A stretch of DNA of 10,894 nucleotides, from contig JAQBVK010000060.1 in assembly GCA_027623585.1 (NCBI GenBank), positions 1-10,894 of the forward strand. Direction: 5' to 3'. Under the pieces are notes generated by a model, which worked only from the letters and a program-made list of their open reading frames with translations, searched no databases and was not told the DNA's origin. The position numbers and the translations under genes were made by a program. This document shows positions 1 to 5,086 of this stretch, in pieces; position 1 is the first letter of the stretch; each line of letters opens with the position of its first letter. This DNA is from Planctomycetota bacterium (GTDB taxonomy: Bacteria > Planctomycetota > UBA1135).

Positions 1-850
1 GCCGCGGTTTCCGCGCGTCTTCTTGAGCGTCGAAGCCGGCGAGCGCGAAAGGGCCGCTCGTGCTTTCCACCTCGCCGCCACCGCTTCCGGCCCAGGTCCG
101 GTAGCCGCGCTCGCTGAGGGAATCGACGAGCCGAGATCCGCGCAGCAAGCCGGTGAAGGCGGCGTCGTGCTCCGACGAACTCGTGAATGCCTGTTCGAAG
201 AGCACAGCCTCCTGCGCGAGCGAGTCCAAGTAGGGAGTGGTCGCGCGGAAGGAGCCGTAGCAGCCCAGCCGGTCGGCGCGTACACCTTCCAGCACGATGA
301 TCAGGAGGTTGGGTGGACCATCCGCTGCGGTGGGCGCGCTCCTTGCCTCAACCCTCGGCGTCTCCGCACCATAGGGAAGGATTTCTCGAGCGAACAGGGC
401 CGCGATGCAGAGGAAGAGCAGCAAGGCCGTCGCGGTGAACGGCGCCGCGAAGGCGGCAAACATCCACGCGCGTCGTGAAGCCGCCGCGGCGAGACCGAGC
501 AGGTGCAGGCCGCCCGCGAGACCAAAGGCGAGCAACGCGCGCAGCAGTAGCGACTCTGCGCCGGCGAGTCGGTACGGCAGCCAGCCGAAACCGATCACGC
601 CGAGCGCAAGCACGGTGGCGAAGAGTTGAATGCCCTGCGCGCGTTCGCGCGCGCGTCGCGGCGTGGTGGCGAGGCTGATGAGCGCGGCGAGCAGGCCGAG
701 CGCAGCGCCCGCAACGACGTAGGCCGGCATCCATCCGGCGGCCTCCGCAGTGCCGCGCAGCGGAGCGCCGCCGAGCGCCACTTCGATCGTGAGCAACAGC
801 GCGCCGAGCGCCGAGCCGAGCACGAAGCCGTGGCGGAGACACGCGATCAT
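1..850 (-). CDS. Membrane-anchored sulfatase / LTA-synthase-like protein (C-terminus cut by window edge)
   Basis: The reading frame is open from an ATG at 850 to the left edge and gives 283 residues. Seen: about five hydrophobic segments (roughly residues 8-26, 42-62, 73-93, 100-122 and 129-154), then a linker and the start of an alkaline-phosphatase/sulfatase-superfamily domain with NLLIIVLEGVRADRLGCYG (181-199) followed by TTPYLDSLA (204-212). Known: five helices before an extracytoplasmic domain is the plan of lipoteichoic-acid synthase and phosphoglycerol transferases, and these use Glu where arylsulfatases have Asp; here E188 sits in that place. The classical CxPSR sulfatase signature is missing: the aligned stretch, around S224 to G234, reads SSSEHDAAFTG. 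Inferred: a periplasm-facing hydrolase or head-group transferase, not a formylglycine sulfatase. The remaining catalytic residues lie outside the window. The start is coupled by ATGA to the stop of the upstream 116-aa gene. Confidence 0.8.
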   Translation of the reverse strand, partial: MIACLRHGFVLGSALGALLLTIEVALGGAPLRGTAEAAGWMPAYVVAGAALGLLAALISLATTPRRARERAQGIQLFATVLALGVIGFGWLPYRLAGAESLLLRALLAFGLAGGLHLLGLAAAASRRAWMFAAFAAPFTATALLLFLCIAALFAREILPYGAETPRVEARSAPTAADGPPNLLIIVLEGVRADRLGCYGSFRATTPYLDSLAQEAVLFEQAFTSSSEHDAAFTGLLRGSRLVDSLSERGYRTWAGSGGGEVESTSGPFALAGFDAQEDARKPR

Positions 851-1197
851 GCGGAGTCTCCATCCCAGGCGAGGTGAAGGCGCTCACCGTCGGGCTCGCC
901 CCAGGCGCGCACGGCGCCGCGGCGCCAGTCGAGCCGCGCGATCTTGTCGCTGAGCTTGGATCCGAGAAAAGCTCGCGCAAGCATGCCGCCCTCGACGCGG
1001 AAGCGGCTCAAGGTCAGCGTCGGGCCCTGGAAGCGCGCGTCGGCGAGCACCATGAAGTTGCCTGCGACCGGCGCACTCGCTTCCAGACGCAGGCCGCTCT
1101 CGTCCAGCTCCAGAGCGCGGAGTTCGGCTCCGGCCGGCAACAGCCGTCCCGCGAGCGCGCCGAGGTCGAGCTCAGGCAGGGAGACGCGGATCCGCAC
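847..1197 (-). CDS. Hypothetical protein, 116 aa
   Basis: I do not recognise this protein. It starts with GTG at 1197, with an in-frame TAA 12 nt upstream, so no longer version exists. It has no signal peptide or transmembrane segment. Its pattern alternates hydrophobic and charged residues, suggesting beta strands (for example LRALELDESGLRLEAS at 27-42), followed by a short helix-like stretch MLARAFLGSKLSDKIARL (72-89). This loosely recalls small lipid-binding or AsmA/DUF2993-like beta sheets, but no diagnostic motif supports that. Its TGA at 849-847 overlaps the ATG of the membrane sulfatase-like gene (ATGA), so the two are very likely translated together and may share a task at the envelope. 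The overlap, the codon pattern and the intact frame make it a real gene; its function is open. Confidence 0.72.
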   Translation of the reverse strand: MRIRVSLPELDLGALAGRLLPAGAELRALELDESGLRLEASAPVAGNFMVLADARFQGPTLTLSRFRVEGGMLARAFLGSKLSDKIARLDWRRGAVRAWGEPDGERLHLAWDGDSA

Positions 1198-1248
1198 GCC
1201 GCTACTTTAGAATCCCGCCCCATGCAGGCGAACGGCGAGGAATGCGCG
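1198..1248. promoter_or_regulatory. Divergent intergenic region, candidate promoter for the enoyl-CoA hydratase operon
   Basis: This 51-bp gap separates the minus-strand 116-aa gene from the plus-strand hydratase gene, so both operons must start here or inside each other's coding sequence. On the plus strand, TAGAAT at 1208-1213 resembles a sigma-70 -10 box. No convincing -35 lies 17 bp upstream. A Shine-Dalgarno-like GAGG at 1237-1240 stands 8 nt before the ATG at 1249. The promoter is an inference only. Confidence 0.3.
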
Positions 1249-2052
1249 ATGCCGAACGGTCTCGTGCGCACGTTGCGGCGCGGGAGGGTGCAGTGGCTCA
1301 GGCTGTGCTGCCCTCCGGCCAATTCCTACTCCTACGAGATGATGTGCGATCTCGATACGGCGGTGCTGGCGGCCCGCTTCGATGAAGAGGTCGACGTCAT
1401 CGTCCTGAGCGGCGAAGGCGACCGATTCTTTTGCGCGGGCGCTGACATCACGATGCTCGACCAGGTGACGCCGCGCTGGAAGCAATCCTTTTGCCTTCAT
1501 GCGAACGAAACCTTGCTGCGCCTGGAGCACACGCCGAAGTTGGTGCTCGCGGCTCTGAACGGCCACTGCGTGGGCGGCGGGCTCGAAGTCGCGATGGCCG
1601 CCGACTTGCGCGTGGCGCGGCGCGCGCCAGAGGGTGCGAAACCCTTCCAGCTCGGACTGCCCGAGGTGAAACTCGGCGTCTTGCCGGGCACCGGCGGCAC
1701 GCAGCGGCTCGCGCGCCTGGTCGGACCTTCGCGCGCGATCGAGTGGATGGCCGAGGCGCGGACTTTCGACGCGGATGCGGCCTTGGCGGCCGGACTCGTG
1801 AGCCGGGTGTTGCCTTTCGAAGGCTTTGCCGACGCGGTGCAAGCCTGGGCGGAATCCTTCTGCGCGCCGGGTCGCGCGCCGATGGCGGTGGGCCACATCA
1901 AGCGCGCGGTGCAGAGCGGCAGCGCCTTGCCCTTGGAGAGCGGCCTCGCGCTCGAGCGCGAACTGCAGCAACGCTTGTTCGAGTCCGCGGACGCGAAGGA
2001 AGGCATCGCGGCCTTCGTCGAGAAGCGCACACCGCGCTTCGAAGGCCGATGA
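1249..2052 (+). CDS. Enoyl-CoA hydratase/isomerase (crotonase family)
   Basis: The 267-aa length is typical of the crotonase family. It hydrates trans-2-enoyl-CoA to 3-hydroxyacyl-CoA in beta-oxidation or related acyl-CoA pathways in the cytoplasm. Seen: the first oxyanion-hole segment FFCAGADI (60-67), the second NGHCVGGGLEVAMAADL (104-120), and LGLPEVKLGVLPGTGGTQRL (135-154). Glu113 and Glu139 match the two catalytic glutamates of rat mitochondrial crotonase (E144 and E164), so true hydratase activity is plausible. The exact substrate cannot be told. The ATG at 1249 was chosen because GAGG lies 8 nt upstream and the protein then begins like other family members; an in-frame ATG at 1222 would add nine residues and lacks a ribosome site. 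The stop overlaps the start of the next gene (ATGA), so the two are co-translated. Confidence 0.93.
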   Translation: MPNGLVRTLRRGRVQWLRLCCPPANSYSYEMMCDLDTAVLAARFDEEVDVIVLSGEGDRFFCAGADITMLDQVTPRWKQSFCLHANETLLRLEHTPKLVLAALNGHCVGGGLEVAMAADLRVARRAPEGAKPFQLGLPEVKLGVLPGTGGTQRLARLVGPSRAIEWMAEARTFDADAALAAGLVSRVLPFEGFADAVQAWAESFCAPGRAPMAVGHIKRAVQSGSALPLESGLALERELQQRLFESADAKEGIAAFVEKRTPRFEGR

Positions 2053-3104
2053 GCCGGCGTCTGATGCGCGCGGTGCGAGTGCATGCGCACGGCGGCACGG
2101 AAGCCTTGCAACTCGAAGACCTCGCGGTACCGGAGCCCGGTCCCGGCGAAGTGCGCGTGCGCGTCGCGTGGAGCGCGTTGAATCATCTCGACGTTTGGGT
2201 GCGCAAGGGCGTGCCCGGCCACAAATTCCCGTTGCCGCTCACGCCCGGCTGCGATTTCAGTGGCAGCGTGGATGCATGCGGTGCTGGTGTCACCGGCTGG
2301 CCGGAAGGCGCGCGCGTGTGCGTGGCGCCCGGCTTCGCTACTCAGCAAAGCGCGGAGGCAGCCAGCGGCGACCACCAATTGGCCCGCGATTACGGCATCT
2401 ACGGCGAAACCTGCGATGGCGGCAACGCGGAGTACGCGGTGGTGCGTGCCGAGAATCTGATCGCGGTCCCCGAGGCGTTTCCACTCGATCTCGCAGCGGC
2501 TTTTCCGCTGACCTTTCTAACCGCCTGGCACATGGTGGTCGAGCGCTGCGCAACTCAGCCGTGGGAGAAAGTGCTGGTTCACGCAGCCGGCAGCGGCGTC
2601 AGCGTGGCGGCGGTGCAGATCGCCAAGCTCTTGGGCGCGGACGTGATGGTGACCGCCGGCAGCGACGAGAAAGTCGCGAAGGGTTTGGCGAATGGCGCCG
2701 ATCACGGCGTCAACTACCGCACCGACGACTGGGTCAAAAGTGTGAAAGAATGGTCCGGAAAGCGCGGCGTGGACGTGATCGTCGATCACGTGGGCCGCGA
2801 CACCTTGCCGCAAGGCGTATGGCTGCTCGCGAAGGGCGGTCGCTTGGTGACCTGCGGCGTGACCAGCGGTGCGCAGATGGAACTCAACTTCGCGCCGATC
2901 TTCTTCAAGAGCCTGTCGGTGCTCGGCAGCACCATGGGCGGGCTCGGTGAGATGAAGCGCGTGGCGGAGTTGGTCTTCGCCGGCAAGTTGAATCCGCTGG
3001 TGGACAGCCGCTTCCCGCTTGCTGAGGTCGCTGCGGCGCACGACAAACTCGGCTCACGCGAGGCCTTCGGCAAGGTGCTGCTGGAGATTGGCGGCGGGCG
3101 CTGA
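2049..3104 (+). CDS. Medium-chain dehydrogenase/reductase, quinone oxidoreductase-like, zinc ligands absent
   Basis: This 351-aa protein has the MDR layout: an N-terminal GroES-like domain (about 7-140), a Rossmann NAD(P)H domain with VLVHAAGSGVSVAAVQIAK (175-193), and a C-terminal return to the catalytic fold. It probably reduces an enone, quinone or alcohol/aldehyde substrate with NAD(P)H. Zinc-ADH-like relatives carry a structural-zinc cysteine cluster after the conserved APG; here that segment is FATQQSAEAASGDHQLARD (96-114) without cysteines. The usual catalytic-zinc Cys position is Asn45 in SALNHLD. A zinc-free mechanism is therefore inferred. The start at 2049 overlaps the hydratase stop as ATGA; a second in-frame ATG at 2064 (MRAVRVHAHGG) is the common family start and cannot be excluded. 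Pairing with an enoyl-CoA hydratase suggests acyl-CoA or enone metabolism. Confidence 0.9.
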   Translation: MSRRLMRAVRVHAHGGTEALQLEDLAVPEPGPGEVRVRVAWSALNHLDVWVRKGVPGHKFPLPLTPGCDFSGSVDACGAGVTGWPEGARVCVAPGFATQQSAEAASGDHQLARDYGIYGETCDGGNAEYAVVRAENLIAVPEAFPLDLAAAFPLTFLTAWHMVVERCATQPWEKVLVHAAGSGVSVAAVQIAKLLGADVMVTAGSDEKVAKGLANGADHGVNYRTDDWVKSVKEWSGKRGVDVIVDHVGRDTLPQGVWLLAKGGRLVTCGVTSGAQMELNFAPIFFKSLSVLGSTMGGLGEMKRVAELVFAGKLNPLVDSRFPLAEVAAAHDKLGSREAFGKVLLEIGGGR

Positions 3105-3116
3105 GCCCGCGCTCAG
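3101..3116. repeat. Palindrome spanning two convergent stop codons
   Basis: CTGAGC-CCGC-GCTCAG is a perfect 6-bp inverted repeat with a 4-nt loop. It contains the TGA of the plus-strand oxidoreductase (3102-3104) and the TGA of the minus-strand membrane protein (3113-3115). The same arms recur at 5073-5086. It could act as a bidirectional hairpin at the tail-to-tail junction. There is no T-run on either side, so it is not a classical intrinsic terminator. Confidence 0.6.
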
Positions 3117-3700
3117 TCCGTCGGTTGAGTGATGCGCGGAGTGCGCAGGCGCACGCGCTTGTCGACGCCGTTCGGCCGGTGCTCGATGAGTCCGATCGCG
3201 CGGAGCGAGACGCTGTGATCGGCGACTTCCGAGAGCTCGACTCGGCGGATATTACCGAAGCGCCGAGTGACGCGGAGCCGCACGCCGAGCTCCGCCCCGG
3301 CCAGACCGGAGAGTTCATTCCGCAGTTCGTCCGAGAGGAACGCGTAGCTGCGGTCGCCGTCGACGGGACGGAGCACGATCACCTGCAGGTCGCTCGGAAT
3401 CGACAGCACAGCGTAGCCCTCGAAGTCGCGCTCGGCGCGCATCGCTCCGCTCGTGGCGTTGTAGAGCAAGAGTGCGACGAGCATCGTCGATCCGAAGGCG
3501 GCGAAGGAGGCGCCCGCGGGATCCTCCGGATCGAGCTTGCGCGGCAGCAGCACCAGGAACAAGCTGAGCAGGCTGAGCAGGAAGAGAGTCCAGCCCATGC
3601 CGGGCGGCCAGATTTCGGCCGACAGCATGATCCCAGTGACCAGCAGCAGGAGCATGGCGAGCAGCCCGCTCGGCAGCAGGAAGGGGGCGCGCCGGATCAC
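3113..3700 (-). CDS. Hypothetical membrane protein with three predicted TM segments, 195 aa
   Basis: I do not recognise the family. From a GTG at 3700 the protein has three strongly hydrophobic segments (about residues 8-27, 36-53 and 67-81). A soluble C-terminal part of about 110 residues follows (from AMRAERDFEGYAVL, 86-99), with mixed charged and beta-prone stretches such as AELGVRLRVTRRFGNIRRVEL (starting at 136). The frame stays open well upstream, but that upstream part runs opposite to the chalcone-isomerase-like gene and reads as its shadow, so I end it at 3700. The start is uncertain: GGAGGG directly abuts the GTG, which is too close for a normal ribosome site, and an ATG at 3655 would lose the first helix. 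The stop lies 8 nt from that of the convergent oxidoreductase gene. Confidence 0.62.
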   Translation of the reverse strand: MIRRAPFLLPSGLLAMLLLLVTGIMLSAEIWPPGMGWTLFLLSLLSLFLVLLPRKLDPEDPAGASFAAFGSTMLVALLLYNATSGAMRAERDFEGYAVLSIPSDLQVIVLRPVDGDRSYAFLSDELRNELSGLAGAELGVRLRVTRRFGNIRRVELSEVADHSVSLRAIGLIEHRPNGVDKRVRLRTPRITQPTD

Positions 3701-3754
3701 CCCTCCAAGATATCCGCGGTCTGGATTGCTATCCTGCTTTCGGAGGAATCCGTC
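3701..3754. promoter_or_regulatory. Divergent intergenic region upstream of the chalcone-isomerase-like/PilZ/NqrM operon
   Basis: This 54-bp gap lies between divergent starts. It holds a clear Shine-Dalgarno GGAGGAA at 3742-3748, 6 nt before the ATG at 3755. TGCTATCCT at 3727-3735 resembles an extended -10 for plus-strand transcription, without a convincing -35. The promoter call is tentative; the ribosome site is well supported. Confidence 0.35.
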
Positions 3755-4492
3755 ATGATCCAAATGCTCACGATCGCGACCGTGCTCGCCAGCCTTGCGG
3801 CGCCGCTCGCCGCTCAGGAAGCGGCGGTTGCCCAGGAAAAGCCGGCAATGGTGAAGGAACCCGAGACCGGGATTCCTTTTCCTTCCTTCCTCCAGGCGCC
3901 CCAAGGGGAGAAGAGCATCCGGCAGGATCTGCTCGGTCTCGGCGCGCGCGAGAGGACCTTTTTCAAGGTCAACGTCTACGCAATGGGCCTTTACGTGGAT
4001 CTGGCGGCCGCGTTGCCGGTGCTGAAGAAGGCGGTCGGTGAGAAGACGCTCAAGCAAGCCAAGAAGGACAAAGCCTTCCACGACGCCTTTCTCAACGACG
4101 ACTTCGGCAAGACGCTGCGCTGGGTGATGGCGCGCGACGTCGACGGTGCGGACATCGCCGAAGCTTTCCAAGATTCATTGGAGCCGCGCATCAAGGCGGC
4201 CAATCTCGACGCCGAGCAGCGCGCCGCGGCCGAAGCGGCCGTGCGCACCCTTCGCGCCTACTTCACGAGCGAACTCACTGAAGGCACCGAACTCGTCTTC
4301 AACTGGGAGACGGGCGGCCGCTTTCACACCACCGTCGGCGGCGTGAAGAAGGGCGTGATCACAAACCTCGCGCTGTGTCGCGCGATGTTCGATATCTACC
4401 TCGGCGCCGATCCGATCTCCTCGACGGCGAAGACGCGTTTTCTCGAAGGCGCGTCCTCCCCCCCCCCCCCGCAATCCGCCGCCGCGCGCTGA
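3755..4492 (+). CDS. Secreted chalcone-isomerase-like domain protein
   Basis: This is a 245-aa protein. Seen: an N-terminal signal peptide (MIQMLTIATVLASLAAPLAA, 1-20) with a probable type I cleavage after the Ala-rich end, so it acts in the periplasm or outside. The region from about 37 to 232 fits the bacterial chalcone-isomerase-like fold, with GLGARERTFFKVNVYAMGLY (61-80) as the most telling stretch, followed by a helical middle and GTELVFNWETGGRFHTTVGG (177-196). Known: bacterial members mostly lack demonstrated chalcone isomerase activity and may bind fatty acids or other small hydrophobic ligands; no flavonoid role is implied. The start is set by GGAGGAA 6 nt upstream; the open frame before it is a shadow of the opposite gene. 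The C-terminal tail is encoded across a 13-C run and ends in a low-complexity Pro/Ala stretch, so its exact end is doubtful. It leads a three-gene operon. Confidence 0.82.
   Translation: MIQMLTIATVLASLAAPLAAQEAAVAQEKPAMVKEPETGIPFPSFLQAPQGEKSIRQDLLGLGARERTFFKVNVYAMGLYVDLAAALPVLKKAVGEKTLKQAKKDKAFHDAFLNDDFGKTLRWVMARDVDGADIAEAFQDSLEPRIKAANLDAEQRAAAEAAVRTLRAYFTSELTEGTELVFNWETGGRFHTTVGGVKKGVITNLALCRAMFDIYLGADPISSTAKTRFLEGASSPPPPQSAAAR
4458..4470 (+). repeat. Homopolymer run of 13 C inside the 3' end of the chalcone-isomerase-like gene
   Basis: Thirteen consecutive C encode the Pro run near residues 235-239. As given, the frame stops at 4490-4492. With 12 C the new frame would stop at a TGA (4506-4508 in this numbering) overlapping the pilZ ATG as ATGA. 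With 14 C it would run through pilZ in another frame to 4776. Such a run is prone to polymerase slippage and also to sequencing error. Confidence 0.9.
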
Positions 4493-4504
4493 ACCACGAT
4501 TCCG

Positions 4505-4768
4505 ATGAGCGACCAACCCAACCGCCGCCGCCACGAGCGCCTGCCCGTTTCGACTCCCGCCGCGCTGGTGCTCGCCGCCGGCTCCCTGGAAGGCGAGACG
4601 GTGAACGCGAGCCTGCACGGCCTCTTGATCCGCGCCAAGGGGCGCATTTCCGTGGTGGTGAAACTGAACGGCCGCGAGTATCGCGGCCGCTTGGTGCGCG
4701 CCGAGCCGATGGTGGACGGCGGCACCTACTACGCGCTGGACCTGGACGATCCGGTTCACGTGGACTAG
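4505..4768 (+). CDS. Single-domain PilZ protein (cyclic-di-GMP binding)
   Basis: This 87-aa protein consists of little more than one PilZ domain. Seen: the two diagnostic cyclic-di-GMP motifs, RxxxR as RRHER (residues 8-12, within NRRRHERLPV) and (D/N)xSxxG as NASLHG (34-39). The rest has the alternating beta-strand pattern of the small PilZ barrel (VVVKLNGREYRGRLV, 50-64; YYALDLDDPV, 76-85). With all key residues kept, binding of cyclic-di-GMP is likely; as a lone domain it would act as an adaptor through protein contacts in the cytoplasm, with an unknown partner. It starts 12 nt after the preceding stop with no clear Shine-Dalgarno, which suggests translational coupling to the upstream gene. 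The NqrM-like gene follows after 20 nt. Its tie to these neighbours is not known. Confidence 0.87.
   Translation: MSDQPNRRRHERLPVSTPAALVLAAGSLEGETVNASLHGLLIRAKGRISVVVKLNGREYRGRLVRAEPMVDGGTYYALDLDDPVHVD
4669..4689. repeat. 9-bp perfect inverted repeat within pilZ-domain gene
   Basis: CGGCCGCGA and TCGCGGCCG flank a GTA loop inside the codons for NGREYRGR. The RNA would form a strong stem of nine GC-rich pairs. It may simply reflect Gly-Arg codons in a GC-rich genome; no function is claimed. Confidence 0.5.
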
Positions 4769-4782
4769 ACAGGTAGAATGAG

Positions 4783-4794
4783 GGTCACGTGACC
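4783..4794. repeat. Perfect 12-bp palindrome over the start codon of the NqrM-like gene
   Basis: GGTCACGTGACC reads identically on both strands. It covers the GTG start codon (4789-4791) and lies 3' of the GAGG ribosome-site core (4780-4783), sharing one base with it. It could be a protein-binding site or an RNA stem limiting initiation; chance is also possible. Confidence 0.5.
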
Positions 4795-5076
4795 TTCCTG
4801 CTCACCTTCATCCTGTTCACCGTCGCGGTCGCCGCGATGGCGGTGGGGGTGATGCTGTCCGGGCGCAAGCTCGCTTCGAGTTGCGGCGGATTGTCCGCGA
4901 TGAGCGGCGAGGAGTCCGGCGACTGCGGCTGCGCGCGCAAGGCGGCCGACCTTTGCGGTGAAGACGCCGACCACGAATTGGTGGCGATGGCGGAAGTGGG
5001 TTGGCCGATGAAGCGGCCGCCGCAGCCTCACGCGCACGGCGGCGATTCTGCTCCCGCCGGATCGATCGAAGTCTGA
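4789..5076 (+). CDS. nqrM: NqrM-like protein ((Na+)-NQR maturation factor family)
   Basis: This is a 95-aa protein. Seen: one N-terminal transmembrane helix (about 3-24, TFLLTFILFTVAVAAMAVGV) followed at once by RKLASSCGGLSAMSG (26-40) and DCGCARKAADLCGE (45-58). The four cysteines C32, C46, C48 and C56, and the SCGGL motif just after a helix rich in Met/Ala/Gly, match the NqrM (DUF539) family. Known: in Vibrio, NqrM is a small membrane protein needed to deliver iron for the Fe centre held by cysteines of NqrD and NqrE in the Na+-translocating NADH:quinone reductase. The C-terminal tail of about 38 residues, with several His and Pro, seems longer than usual. The GTG start has GAGG a few bases upstream; the only nearby ATG (4779) is followed by an early stop. 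An NQR complex elsewhere in the genome is inferred, not seen. A functional family member is likely; the precise partner is uncertain. Confidence 0.78.
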   Translation: MTFLLTFILFTVAVAAMAVGVMLSGRKLASSCGGLSAMSGEESGDCGCARKAADLCGEDADHELVAMAEVGWPMKRPPQPHAHGGDSAPAGSIEV

Positions 5077-5086
5077 GCGCGCTCAG
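5073..5086. repeat. Perfect 14-bp palindrome spanning two convergent stop codons
   Basis: CTGAGCGCGCTCAG is a full palindrome. It contains the TGA of the NqrM-like gene (5074-5076) and, on the other strand, the TGA of the 724-aa gene (5083-5085). It repeats the CTGAGC/GCTCAG arms found at 3101-3116. No T-run follows on either side. Confidence 0.6.

Noticed and set aside
1222..1248. Earlier ATG start for the enoyl-CoA hydratase
   Set aside because: No ribosome site precedes it, while GAGG is well placed for the ATG at 1249 and the extra residues do not resemble the family.
3556..3590. Short repeated CTGAGCAGG-like units as a tandem repeat
   Set aside because: They encode the Leu/Ser-rich transmembrane helix of the minus-strand protein (LLSLLSLF), so codon use explains them.
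3125..3754. N-terminal extension of the chalcone-isomerase-like protein
   Set aside because: It is antisense to the membrane protein, has Ala/Arg/Glu-rich shadow composition, and the signal peptide with GGAGGAA fixes the start at 3755.
3701..4171. Upstream extension of the minus-strand 195-aa membrane protein to 352 aa
   Set aside because: This stretch is antisense to the signal peptide and domain core of the chalcone-isomerase-like protein, which has a strong ribosome site; the extension reads as a His/Arg/Leu-rich shadow.
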